From contig CBDBQH010000001.1 in assembly GCA_965208975.1 (NCBI GenBank), positions 744,001 through 808,000 of the forward strand: 64,000 bases of DNA, written 5' to 3'. This DNA is from G963663315 sp965208975 (GTDB lineage: Bacteria > Pseudomonadota > Gammaproteobacteria > Arenicellales > Poriferihabitantaceae). The position numbers and the translations under genes are program-made. The notes beneath the pieces are model-generated. The model was not told the origin of the DNA and did no database searches. It worked only from the letters and a program-made list of their open reading frames with translations. This document shows positions 25,288-34,040 of this stretch, piece after piece; positions within the stretch are counted from its first letter, which is position 1; each line of letters opens with the position of its first letter.

Positions 25288-26313
25288 ATGAGTGAGTTTA
25301 TGTCCGGTAGTGACATTCAGACAGCAGACTCCCGAGATGAACCTGTCGGCGAGAAGAGCCGCCCCGACCATGCCGGGGGACGGGTCAGGAGTAAAACAGT
25401 CGGTTGCGGTGAACAGGGCCAGAGAGTGGACAACTTTCTGATCCGGTATTTGAAAGGAGTGCCGAAAACCCGGCTCTATAAGGCTGTGCGTAGCGGGGAA
25501 GTGCGGGTCAACGGCTCCAGAGTCAAGGTGTCGTACAAGCTGGTTGCGGGGGACCGGGTCAGAATCCCGCCATTGCGAGTGAGTCAGGATCAGGGGCCGG
25601 CCACGATTCCTGCCGGCTTGCTGGAAAGTATTCCGATTATTTTCGAGGACCGGCATCTGCTGGTGGTTGACAAACCCTCAGGCCTTGCGGTGCACGGCGG
25701 TTCGGGGTTGTCGTTCGGCCTGATCGAGGCGGTGCGTCAGCTCCGCCCCGGGCTACCCTTTATCGAGCTGGCGCATCGACTGGACCGGGAAACATCGGGT
25801 TGCCTGATGCTGGCCAAATCCAGAGAATCCCTGCTGGCGATACAATCGCAATTCGGCAGCGAACGTTCGGCGAAAAAAATCTATCTGGCCCTGGTGGCGG
25901 GAGCCTGGCGCGCGGCGGATCAGCGAATCAATCTCCCGTTGTCGCGAAGTACAGTTGGCGATATGAAAAAAATCAGGGTGGACCCGAATGGCTACCGCGC
26001 GGCCAGTGTGGTTACTACCGTCTCCCGCTATGCCGGCGAGACACTGATGCGGCTTGAGCTGGAAACCGGACGAATGCATCAGGCGCGGGTACACTGTGCG
26101 GCATCGGGCCATCCGGTCGCCGGTGACCGTACTTATGGTAACCGCGATTTCAACCGGATCATGAGAAAGTCAGGGCTGGGCCGCCTGTTCCTGCATGCCA
26201 GCGCCTTGATTATCACGCATCCGCATACGGGCCGGCCGATGAGCTTCGAGGCGCCTCTGCCGGAACCGCTGAATGCGGTACTGAAAAGACTCCATCCCGA
26301 AGAACATACTTGA
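25288..26313 (+). CDS. rluC: 23S rRNA pseudouridine synthase RluC
   Basis: A 341-residue protein with an N-terminal S4 RNA-binding domain (RVDNFLIRYLKGVPKTRLYKAVRSGEVRVNG) and the RluA-family catalytic domain with the aspartate in HRLDRETSGCLM. The C-terminal HQARVHCAASGHPVAGD segment is typical. RluC makes pseudouridines 955, 2504 and 2580 in E. coli 23S rRNA. About 30 extra residues precede the S4 domain, so an internal start (for example ATG at 25300) is possible. Divergent from the collagen operon. Confidence 0.93.
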   Translation: MSEFMSGSDIQTADSRDEPVGEKSRPDHAGGRVRSKTVGCGEQGQRVDNFLIRYLKGVPKTRLYKAVRSGEVRVNGSRVKVSYKLVAGDRVRIPPLRVSQDQGPATIPAGLLESIPIIFEDRHLLVVDKPSGLAVHGGSGLSFGLIEAVRQLRPGLPFIELAHRLDRETSGCLMLAKSRESLLAIQSQFGSERSAKKIYLALVAGAWRAADQRINLPLSRSTVGDMKKIRVDPNGYRAASVVTTVSRYAGETLMRLELETGRMHQARVHCAASGHPVAGDRTYGNRDFNRIMRKSGLGRLFLHASALIITHPHTGRPMSFEAPLPEPLNAVLKRLHPEEHT

Positions 26314-26352
26314 TGATAGAATCGGTATCCGTTCCATTCGATTGATTATCCG

Positions 26353-28674
26353 GTGACCAAGATCAGAAAGAAAATCCTGAAAGCGCTGAAATCCAGCCCG
26401 GGTTTTTCAACAAACCTCCGCCCCATGCTACGGGAAGTCGGGATCATTGCTCTGGTCGCGCTGTTTGGATATCTGTTTATTTCCCTGTTCACCTGGTCTG
26501 CCGTTGACCCTGGCCCCACACACACCGGCAGCGCCAAAGAAATCGTCAATACCGGGGGTCGGGTCGGCGCCTGGATTTCTGACTTTCTGTTTACCGTGTT
26601 CGGACGGATGTCCTGGCTGTTCCTGATACTTCTGTGTGTCACGGTATGGCACAGATACCGGCAACGGTCTTTGGGCAGGATGACGGATTTCAGGTATTTC
26701 CTGACGATTTTCGGATTTGTGAGCGCCCTGACAGGAGGCTGTGTTCTGGAGCACATTTATTTCCCGATTCATGATCCGGCGATTCATTTCAATGCAGGTG
26801 GAATCATCGGCCAGTACGGAGCCCGGCCACTTCAGCTGAACTTTGGAAGCGTTGGCGCCACGGTGATTCTGCTTGGCCTGTTGATCACCGGGATTACGCT
26901 GGTCGGGCATGTTTCATGGTTTGCCCTGATGGACCGTACCGGCTATCAGGCTTATCAGGTCGCAGGCTGGCTCTGGAGGAACGTCACAGGCTGGTTGGAT
27001 GACAGGAAGCGTAAAAAGGCGGACAACGCAAAAAAGCCGGCCACTGCAAAACCCGCAGCTAAAAAATCCGATTCAAAACCCCCTTCGATGAAACCGCCGA
27101 AAATAGAACCGCGGATACAGGAAATACAGGACAGCGGACAGGATGAATGCGAACCAGCGCAAAGTCTGCCCACTTCACAGGGAGCCAAAAGCGGCGGCGC
27201 GTTACCCGAACTGTCATTACTGGACCCGGTGATTGCGGATGAGCGGGGCTATTCGACGGCAGTCCTTTCGACAATGTCCGGGTTGCTGATCCAGAAGCTG
27301 AAAGACTTTAATGTCGATATTACCGTAGAAGAAGTTTGTCCCGGGCCGGTCATCACGCGCTTTGAGATTGAGCCCGCCGCTGGTGTCAAGGCGAGCCAGA
27401 TTGCAGGTTTGTCGCGCGACCTGGCGCGTTCCCTGTCGGTCGCCAGTGTTCGGGTGGTTGAGAACATACCGGGCAAGTCAACCGTTGGCATCGAAGTCCC
27501 GAATGAACACCGGCAAGTCGTGCGGCTGATCGAGGGGCTGTCGTCGAAGGAATATGAAAGCAGCGCCTCGCCGTTGACACTGGTTCTGGGTAAGGATATC
27601 GCTGGTAATCCAGTGATTTCCGATTTGGCTAAAATGCCGCATCTATTGATTGCGGGCACAACCGGGTCGGGGAAATCTGTCTGTGTCAACGCCCTGATTC
27701 TGAGCCTGCTCTATAAATCCACTCCCGAACAGGTACGGATGATCATGGTGGACCCGAAGTTTCTCGAGCTGTCCGTCTATGACGGCATTCCTCATTTGCT
27801 GACCCCCGTGGTGACCGACATGAACAAGGCGGCGAATGCGCTGCGCTGGTGCATTGTCGAGATGGATCGCCGGTTTCGGTTGATGGCGGAAGTTTCTGTA
27901 CGAAACATCGCCGGTTTCAACCGCAAAGTGGAAAGCGCAGCCAATGCCGGCAGTCCATTGCTCAATCCTCTCGTCGATGTGGATGAAAACATTGAGCCGG
28001 AGGTACTGGAAGCATTGCCCTGTATTGTCGTTATCGTCGATGAACTGGCTGACCTGATGATGGTGGCGGGTAAAAAAATCGAGGAAATCATTATACGCAT
28101 CGCACAGCGCGCCAGGGCCGCGGGCATCCATCTGGTACTTGCGACCCAGCGTCCTTCAGTGGACGTGGTAACGGGCCTGATCAAGGCCAACGTGCCGGCC
28201 AGGATGGCGTTTCAGGTCTCATCGCGCGTCGATTCCAGAACGGTTCTGGACCAGATGGGCGCCGAGCAACTTCTGGGGCAGGGCGATATGTTGTTTCTAC
28301 CCCCCGGCACCGGGTTTACCCGGCGGGTGCATGGCTCTTTTGTCTCCGATGGAGAGGTCGCCAAGATTGTAGCGGACCTGAAAAAACTGGGACAGCCTGC
28401 TTACGACGAGGAGATCACCGAAAGTACTCCGGATAATGGCGCTTCGGGTACGGCTGCGGACGGGGAAGGGGAGGAAGACCCGCTGTATGACGAGGCTGTG
28501 CGTTTCGTCACACAAAGTGGCAAAGCCTCCATTTCTTCCGTACAACGTGTTTTGCGGGTGGGCTACAATCGTGCTGCCAGAATGATCGAAACCATGGAGA
28601 AAACCGGGGTAATATCCCCTGCGGTCAACGGCAAGCGGGAAGTGATCGCTGCCGCGCCCGCTGAAGTTGAATGA
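26353..28674 (+). CDS. ftsK: DNA translocase FtsK
   Basis: This 773-residue protein starts at GTG. N-terminal membrane domain with four to five helices (VGIIALVALFGYLFISLFTW and following), then a Lys/Pro/Ala-rich linker (about 215-275). The motor domain has Walker A GTTGSGKSVCVNALI and Walker B IVVIVDELADLMM with the RPSVDVVTG loop. The C-terminal gamma winged helix (SISSVQRVLRVGYNRAARMIE) reads KOPS sites. It pumps chromosome-terminus DNA at the septum and activates XerCD. Followed directly by lolA, the usual gammaproteobacterial order. Confidence 0.97.
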   Translation: MTKIRKKILKALKSSPGFSTNLRPMLREVGIIALVALFGYLFISLFTWSAVDPGPTHTGSAKEIVNTGGRVGAWISDFLFTVFGRMSWLFLILLCVTVWHRYRQRSLGRMTDFRYFLTIFGFVSALTGGCVLEHIYFPIHDPAIHFNAGGIIGQYGARPLQLNFGSVGATVILLGLLITGITLVGHVSWFALMDRTGYQAYQVAGWLWRNVTGWLDDRKRKKADNAKKPATAKPAAKKSDSKPPSMKPPKIEPRIQEIQDSGQDECEPAQSLPTSQGAKSGGALPELSLLDPVIADERGYSTAVLSTMSGLLIQKLKDFNVDITVEEVCPGPVITRFEIEPAAGVKASQIAGLSRDLARSLSVASVRVVENIPGKSTVGIEVPNEHRQVVRLIEGLSSKEYESSASPLTLVLGKDIAGNPVISDLAKMPHLLIAGTTGSGKSVCVNALILSLLYKSTPEQVRMIMVDPKFLELSVYDGIPHLLTPVVTDMNKAANALRWCIVEMDRRFRLMAEVSVRNIAGFNRKVESAANAGSPLLNPLVDVDENIEPEVLEALPCIVVIVDELADLMMVAGKKIEEIIIRIAQRARAAGIHLVLATQRPSVDVVTGLIKANVPARMAFQVSSRVDSRTVLDQMGAEQLLGQGDMLFLPPGTGFTRRVHGSFVSDGEVAKIVADLKKLGQPAYDEEITESTPDNGASGTAADGEGEEDPLYDEAVRFVTQSGKASISSVQRVLRVGYNRAARMIETMEKTGVISPAVNGKREVIAAAPAEVE

Positions 28675-28684
28675 GTCAAAAACC

Positions 28685-29320
28685 ATGAAAAAATCAATCC
28701 TCAACCTGCTGCCCGGCATCGCTTGCTCCGTGTTACTGACGGCGAACGCCGCCGCTGCCCCCGGAAGCGCTGCCCTGAACCGGTTTTTTGATGAAATTCA
28801 CTCATTCAAGGCCCGCTTTGGCCAAGTGGTTGTGGATGAATCGCTGACCGAAATCGGCGACGGCCAGGGTACGGTCTGGGTGCAAAGGCCCGGACGATTT
28901 CGATGGAACTATGAGCTTCCCGAAGCCCAGGAAATTGTCGGTGACGGCGAAAACGTATGGGTGTATGATGTTGAGCTGGAGCAGGTCACGGTACAAAGCC
29001 AGCCCCTGGCGTTGGGAACTTCTCCGGCCCTGTTGCTGTCCGAGTCGGGAGATATTGAAAAAAGCCATACGATTGAAGAAATCGGCGCCCAGGGGCGATT
29101 TGACTGGGTGAATCTGATTCCGAAAGACCCGGAAAGTGAATTCCGGGAAATTCGCATCGGATTCGAGGACGATCGGTTGCGGCTGATGGAGTTGCTGGAC
29201 AACCTGGGGCGAAGAACCCGGCTCAGTTTTGTCGACCTGAAAGAAAACGAACCCATCCCGGCCAGTGTTTTCAATTTTGTTCCGCCGGACGGTGTCGACA
29301 TCATTGACAACACCGAATAG
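28685..29320 (+). CDS. lolA: Outer-membrane lipoprotein carrier LolA
   Basis: From the ATG at 28685 (MKKSILNLLPG) the protein has 211 residues with a signal peptide (cleavage near NAAAA/PGS); the upstream TTG at 28667 would spoil the signal. LolA carries lipoproteins across the periplasm from LolCDE to LolB. Family features include FSKARFGQ-like HSFKARFGQVVVD, GTVWVQRPGRFRWNYE, YDVELEQVTV and the C-terminal FVPPDGVDIID. It starts 11 bp after the ftsK stop. Confidence 0.93.
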   Translation: MKKSILNLLPGIACSVLLTANAAAAPGSAALNRFFDEIHSFKARFGQVVVDESLTEIGDGQGTVWVQRPGRFRWNYELPEAQEIVGDGENVWVYDVELEQVTVQSQPLALGTSPALLLSESGDIEKSHTIEEIGAQGRFDWVNLIPKDPESEFREIRIGFEDDRLRLMELLDNLGRRTRLSFVDLKENEPIPASVFNFVPPDGVDIIDNTE

Positions 29321-29323
29321 TCC

Positions 29324-29707
29324 ATGCACTGGCTGTTAATCGCCTGTGGCGGCGCTCTCGGTTCGGTTCTTCGCTTCTGGCTGTCGTCCACGCTCCAGCA
29401 TCGGTTTTTATCATCCGGCTTCCCGGTCGGCGCCCTGTCAGTCAATATCCTGGGTTCGTTGCTGGTCGGTTTCTGCTATGCGGTGATCTCCGGGCGTTTT
29501 GCCGACAACGAGCTTCTTCGGGCGTTTTTCATTTTCGGCATACTCGGCGGCTTCACCACATTTTCCGCTTTCTCGCTGGATACTGTTCATCTGGTACAGT
29601 CGGGCTTTTGGTTCAAGGCATTGTTGAATATAATCGCCAGTGTATTGATATGTGTGGTGGCCGCAGCGGCGGGATTGGTTGTCGGACGGTTTTTCTCCTC
29701 ATCCTGA
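29324..29707 (+). CDS. crcB: Fluoride channel CrcB/Fluc
   Basis: A 127-residue inner-membrane protein with four helices. Diagnostic are GGALGSVLRFWLS, the selectivity segment GTL-like VNILGSLLVGF, and GILGGFTTFSAFSLDTV. Fluc channels work as dual-topology dimers that let fluoride out of the cytosol. The gene begins 3 bp after lolA, so no fluoride riboswitch can precede it directly. Confidence 0.93.
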   Translation: MHWLLIACGGALGSVLRFWLSSTLQHRFLSSGFPVGALSVNILGSLLVGFCYAVISGRFADNELLRAFFIFGILGGFTTFSAFSLDTVHLVQSGFWFKALLNIIASVLICVVAAAAGLVVGRFFSSS

Positions 29708-29741
29708 ATATTTGGTTTTCTCTATTGGACTTGAACGGATC

Positions 29742-31019
29742 GTGTTGAACCCGCAATTACTGAAACGGGATATTGACCAGCTGGCCGCAAAATTGCGAGT
29801 CAGGGGATATGTCCTGGATACAGATTATTACCGGAGTCTTGAGCGGCAGCGTAAATCGCTGCAAGGTGAAATTGAAAGCCTGCAAGAACAAAGAAACCGG
29901 GTGTCGAAGCAAATCGGTATCGCCAAAACCGAAGGTCGGGAGATTCAACCGATTCTGGATTCTGTGGAGGATTTGGGCGGACAGCTGAAGGACCGGAAAA
30001 GCGGGCTCAGTGACATTCAGCGCAAGCTATCGGCATTGCTTGGCGAAATTCCGAACGTGGCGGATGAAAGTGTGCCAGTTGGTCACGACGAACAGGGTAA
30101 TGTCGAGGTTCGGCGATGGGGCGCCCCCCGGCAGTTCGATTTTCCGGTACAGGATCATGCCGCCCTGGGCGAAAGCCTGCGGCAGATGGATTATGAGACC
30201 GCATCCAGACTGGCCGGGTCAAGGTTTGTCGTGATGAGCGGCGCCCTGGCGCGACTGCATCGGGCGCTGGCGCAATTCATGCTGGATTTTCATGTACGCG
30301 AACACGGTTATACCGAAGTTAACGTGCCGTTGCTGGTCAATCAACAGACCCTGTTCGGAACCGGGCAGTTGCCCAAGTTTGAAGAGGATCAGTTTCGCAC
30401 AGCCGACAGTCCGCAATACTACCTGATACCGACCGCGGAAGTGCCCTTGACCAATCTGGTGGCCGACCGGATTCTGGATGCCGATTCGTTGCCGCTCCGA
30501 TTCGTTGCCCATACTCCCTGTTTCCGCAAAGAGGCCGGCTCTTATGGCAAGGATACCCGCGGCATGATTCGACAACATCAGTTTGAAAAGGTCGAAATGG
30601 TGCATATTGTCAGGCCCGACCAATCCTGGCTGGCGCTGGAGCGGATGACCGCCCATGCCGAAGCCATCCTGCAGGCGTTGGGGCTGCCTTACCGGGTGAT
30701 CATTCTGTGTACCGGAGATATGGGTTTCGCAGCCGCCAAAACCTTTGATCTGGAGGTCTGGGTTCCCAGTCAGAACCAATACCGTGAAATATCATCATGC
30801 AGTAATGTCAAAGACTTCCAGGCGCGCCGGATGAAAGCGCGCTGGCGCAACCCGGCGACCGGCAAACCCGAGCCGGTGCATACCCTGAACGGCTCCGGAG
30901 TGGCGGTGGGCCGCGCTCTGGTCGCCGTAATGGAGAATTATCAGAATGTCGATGGCAGTATCTCTGTCCCGCATGTCCTGAGGCCCTGGATGGGCGGCGT
31001 TGACCGGGTAATGCCGTGA
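29742..31019 (+). CDS. serS: Seryl-tRNA synthetase
   Basis: From the GTG at 29742 (codes LNPQLLKRDIDQLAAKL) the enzyme has 426 residues, the normal size. The open frame reaches back to 29652 over the crcB end but without family sequence. The N-terminal long antiparallel coiled coil for the tRNA-Ser arm (about 25-105) is followed by the class II core: motif 2 FRKEAGSYGKDTRGMIRQHQF and motif 3 with GSGVAVGRALVAVMEN. Overlaps dapB by 4 bp. Confidence 0.95.
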   Translation: MLNPQLLKRDIDQLAAKLRVRGYVLDTDYYRSLERQRKSLQGEIESLQEQRNRVSKQIGIAKTEGREIQPILDSVEDLGGQLKDRKSGLSDIQRKLSALLGEIPNVADESVPVGHDEQGNVEVRRWGAPRQFDFPVQDHAALGESLRQMDYETASRLAGSRFVVMSGALARLHRALAQFMLDFHVREHGYTEVNVPLLVNQQTLFGTGQLPKFEEDQFRTADSPQYYLIPTAEVPLTNLVADRILDADSLPLRFVAHTPCFRKEAGSYGKDTRGMIRQHQFEKVEMVHIVRPDQSWLALERMTAHAEAILQALGLPYRVIILCTGDMGFAAAKTFDLEVWVPSQNQYREISSCSNVKDFQARRMKARWRNPATGKPEPVHTLNGSGVAVGRALVAVMENYQNVDGSISVPHVLRPWMGGVDRVMP

Positions 31020-31828
31020 AAATTGTTATATCCGGGGCGGCTGGACGGATGGGAGTGGCGATTGCCCGTGAACTTGAGCCATTGGATGGTTTGATCGTTG
31101 TCGGCGCCATTGAAAGGACCGGCAGTGACGCCATTGGCCGATACATCGGAGAGGTGGCCGGGTTGCCTGAAGCGGGTGTCCGGGTCACCGAGCGGATTGA
31201 AAATCCCGATTTTGACGTGATGATTGATTTCTCGAGCCCGGCGGCGACGGTTGCCCAGCTGGATATATGCAAGGCGCACAATGCGGCGATTATGATTGGC
31301 ACGACCGGGCTTGACGCGGCGCAAAATCAACGGATCGTTGATGCCTCCGCCTCCATTCCGGTATTGTTGGCGGCCAATACCAGTGTCGGTATCAACCTGT
31401 GTGTGGCGCTGGTTGAAATGGCCAGCAAGGTGATCGGTGATGTGATGGATATTGAAGTAGTGGAAGCCCATCACCGCCACAAGGCAGACGCGCCATCGGG
31501 CACCGCTTTGTTGCTCGGCCAGGCAGCGGCGCAAGCGCTGAACCGGGACTTTCCGGATTGCGGCACATTTACCCGGCACGGTCAAACCGGAGAGCGTGAA
31601 TCCGGCGCCATTGGTTTCTCGACGATTCGCGGCGGCGATATCGCCGGCGAGCATACCGTCCTGTTTATCGGTGAGAGTGAGCGTATCGAGATCACCCATC
31701 GGGCCACCGACCGGAAGATTTTCGCGCGTGGAGCGGTACAAGCCGCCCTCTGGCTGGCGCGACAGAAAAAAGGCTTCTACAGCATACGGGATATGTTGCG
31801 GGAGAGAGCTACAGTCGGGACTCAATGA
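31016..31828 (+). CDS. dapB: 4-Hydroxy-tetrahydrodipicolinate reductase
   Basis: This 270-residue enzyme of lysine and peptidoglycan meso-DAP synthesis starts with GTG in a GTGA overlap with serS. The nucleotide-binding ISGAAGRMGVAIA, the DFSSPAAT strand, and the active-site signature EVVEAHHRHKADAPSGTAL are all present, as is the C-terminal FYSIRDML. Its stop lies inside a 96-bp repeat of the downstream hydrolase gene end. Confidence 0.96.
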   Translation: MKIVISGAAGRMGVAIARELEPLDGLIVVGAIERTGSDAIGRYIGEVAGLPEAGVRVTERIENPDFDVMIDFSSPAATVAQLDICKAHNAAIMIGTTGLDAAQNQRIVDASASIPVLLAANTSVGINLCVALVEMASKVIGDVMDIEVVEAHHRHKADAPSGTALLLGQAAAQALNRDFPDCGTFTRHGQTGERESGAIGFSTIRGGDIAGEHTVLFIGESERIEITHRATDRKIFARGAVQAALWLARQKKGFYSIRDMLRERATVGTQ

Positions 31829-31913
31829 GCTGAATCAGTTCACCCGGTTTTTCTGCATGCGGCCAATGACCGCAATCCGCGATTGATTCGATCTGCGCGT
31901 TCGGGAACAGGCG
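31818..31913 (-). pseudogene. 3'-end fragment of an alpha/beta hydrolase gene (direct repeat copy)
   Basis: This 96-bp stretch matches 33275-33370, the 3' end of the hydrolase gene, at about 86 of 96 positions by eye. It keeps the reading sense LFPNAQIESIADCGHW up to the stop. Homology stops abruptly at 31913. It lies at the left edge of the Xre/RES toxin-antitoxin insert, so the insert is bracketed by direct repeats. Confidence 0.75.
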
Positions 31914-32040
31914 AGCTGTGAGCCAATTTCTTTTATAGTTTACGTAATTTACATTATAGTAAATGTAAAGTTTACGTTCTTTTCGTAGTGAATTATTTGT
32001 GTTAGCATCTCGCTCAGGCGTTAATTCTGGAGAGTCAATC

Positions 32041-32619
32041 ATGTCAAATACAGCTATTCAAGAGATTAGGAACGAGGCCGAAACAGCCCTTTTAACCCGT
32101 ATTGAGCGATATTTTCACAATGCTGTTCACTCACTGTCAAAACAGGGCAGGGTAAAAGCCTTGTCAGCGCCAGACGATTTCTGGACATTGATGGAAACCC
32201 TTGCGCTAGCGCCAATTAAAGAATCACCAGAGTTAAGAGTAAGAATGCGGGGAGTGATTGCGCGACGGGAACTGCTTGAGCAAGACGGTGGCGTTATAAG
32301 CCCGTCGAATGCCGGGAAATTGCTTGGAATCACCAGACAGGCGGTTGGTTTGCGACGTAGCGCGGGCCGGCTTCTGGCCGTTGATGGCGGGCGTGGCTAT
32401 GTCTACCCGGTATGGCAATTTCAAGGCACAGAGATGGCGCCAGGGATTGAAGAAATTTTTGAAATACTGGGCGATGCTGACCCAATGACTAAAGTTATCT
32501 TCTTTCTGGGGCGTGATCATGCTATTGGAGGCAAGCGCCCGATTGATTTGCTTCTTAAAGGTGAGTTTGAGGAGGTAAAACGCGCGGCGAGCACCTACGG
32601 CCATCACGGCGCTGTCTAG
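32041..32619 (+). CDS. Xre/MbcA-type antitoxin of a RES toxin pair
   Basis: This 192-residue protein starts at ATG 32041 with GGAGAG as ribosome site. The C-terminal part (GVISPSNAGKLLGITRQAVGLRRSAGRLLAV, then EIFEILGDADPMTKVIFFLG and KRPIDLLLKGEFEEV) matches the DUF2384-containing antitoxins that pair with RES-domain toxins. The N-terminal about 70 residues are not recognised and are longer than usual. The toxin gene follows after 8 bp. Region 31920-33230 is AT-richer than dapB, consistent with horizontal arrival. Confidence 0.8.
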   Translation: MSNTAIQEIRNEAETALLTRIERYFHNAVHSLSKQGRVKALSAPDDFWTLMETLALAPIKESPELRVRMRGVIARRELLEQDGGVISPSNAGKLLGITRQAVGLRRSAGRLLAVDGGRGYVYPVWQFQGTEMAPGIEEIFEILGDADPMTKVIFFLGRDHAIGGKRPIDLLLKGEFEEVKRAASTYGHHGAV

Positions 32620-32627
32620 CTCTTTCC

Positions 32628-33221
32628 ATGAATCGTCCGCCACGACATCGGCAGCCCACTCCCGCCTTCAACGACCAGAAACTGACGATTATTCGTGTGC
32701 CAAAGACACACCGCTGGATACGCATACACCAATGTGCCTGTGCGCCAATGTATTTTGGCAAGAGTCGGCAGAATCGGTTTGACTCCAGAGAGCAAGGTTT
32801 TGGTGTTTTGTATCTCGCAAGACAGTTGAATGGCTCCTTTGTGGAAGTATTTTGTCGAGGTATTGAAAGGCATGTGACCACCATTCGGCTTGAACAATAT
32901 TGTGTCAGTGAATTTCGCTCCTCCCGGAGCTTGAAGCTGGTTGACCTTGCTGGCCGCGGTCTTGTGAAGATGGGCCTGGATGCTCGATTGGCAACCGGTA
33001 GCTATGCTATCTCCCAATCCTGGTCACAAGCATTCTATGAACACCCCAACTGCGCGGATGGCATTCTCTATCCATCACGACATGACCCCAGACAACAACT
33101 CGCTGCATTATTTGATCGAGCACAGGCGTTGCTAATGGTCAAAAATCACGGCAGGGTTCGCGATTATCTGGGGGATGACCTGTTTGAATTACTTGATCAT
33201 TACGAGATTGCACTGCTGTAG
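32628..33221 (+). CDS. RES-domain toxin
   Basis: A 197-residue protein with the RES family landmarks: a conserved Arg in IIRVPKTH, NRFDSREQGFGVLYLA (binding pocket region) and the FVEVF segment. A conserved Ser is in SRSLKLVDL and a C-terminal YPSRHDP is present. RES toxins (the Mycobacterium MbcT is one) degrade NAD+ by phosphorolysis or hydrolysis. The pairing with a DUF2384-like gene 8 bp upstream fits a type II module. Confidence 0.83.
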   Translation: MNRPPRHRQPTPAFNDQKLTIIRVPKTHRWIRIHQCACAPMYFGKSRQNRFDSREQGFGVLYLARQLNGSFVEVFCRGIERHVTTIRLEQYCVSEFRSSRSLKLVDLAGRGLVKMGLDARLATGSYAISQSWSQAFYEHPNCADGILYPSRHDPRQQLAALFDRAQALLMVKNHGRVRDYLGDDLFELLDHYEIALL

Positions 33222-33265
33222 ACCCGGGTGAGTTCTTCGGAATTAATGGAGAAATGGCTGATCGG

Positions 33266-34030
33266 TTACAAACAGGATTCAATGATCTCAACCAATCTCC
33301 CCGGTTTTTCTACATGCAGCCAATGACCGCAATCCGCAATTGATTCGATCTGCGCGTTCGGGAACAGGCGGTGGATTTGGCTGTGATGTTCTGGCAGGAT
33401 ATATTCCGAGTGTTCGCCGCGGATGAATACGACTCTGGAGTTAGAAAGTATAGTCTCTTCATAATCAATCAGATAATAGATATTTCTATGAATTGACTTT
33501 AAGTTTATTCTCCATTCATAACGCTCTTCGGTTCTAATCAGGTTCTGCATCAGATACTGTCGCAATCCGTTTTCGGCAATGGAACTGGCGAGCTGCGCGT
33601 CAATCTCCTTTCTGCTTTTCAGTCTGGTCAGGTCAACGGACTCCATGGCTGTGAGCAAGACGCTATGGTCATGCTCGTATTTGACAGGCGCAATATCAAT
33701 CACGAAAGGGCGATCAACCTCAATACTGGAACGTTGCAGCAGGGTCATCAGTGTCTTGCCTCCCATACTGTGACCGATTACATGAGGGTTCTGTATGGAA
33801 TTCGACTCCATAAAGGCCACGACATCCCCGGCTAAGTCAACATATCGCATGTTCTCACACCAGGGAGAGCGGCCGTGATTGCGAAGGTCCAGGCTTACCA
33901 CCCGGTAATTGTCCGCAAAGTATCGGGCTATGCTCCGCCAGTTGGCGATTGAACCGAACAGTCCGTGGAGAATCAGGATCGTTTTATCGTTTTCTGAACC
34001 AAGAACTTCGCTATTGAGTGGAATGGGCAT
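33266..34030 (-). CDS. Alpha/beta hydrolase (YbfF-like esterase)
   Basis: A 254-residue protein with oxyanion segment LHGLFGSIANW, nucleophile elbow GHSMGGK (Ser in VIGHSMGGKTL), acid region FIRGEHSEYI and catalytic His in IADCGHWLHVEKP. The DLRNHGRSPW strand is typical of YbfF/FSH-type esterases acting on short acyl or acyl-CoA esters. A diverged copy of its last 96 bp lies at 31818-31913. It ends downstream of the RES gene, and tauE copy 1 lies 10 bp upstream on the same strand. Confidence 0.87.
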   Translation of the reverse strand: MPIPLNSEVLGSENDKTILILHGLFGSIANWRSIARYFADNYRVVSLDLRNHGRSPWCENMRYVDLAGDVVAFMESNSIQNPHVIGHSMGGKTLMTLLQRSSIEVDRPFVIDIAPVKYEHDHSVLLTAMESVDLTRLKSRKEIDAQLASSIAENGLRQYLMQNLIRTEERYEWRINLKSIHRNIYYLIDYEETILSNSRVVFIRGEHSEYILPEHHSQIHRLFPNAQIESIADCGHWLHVEKPGRLVEIIESCL

Positions 34031-34040
34031 AGGCTGGACT

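Noticed and set aside
29300..29330. A fluoride riboswitch in front of crcB.
   Set aside because: Only 3 bp separate lolA and crcB, leaving no room for one.
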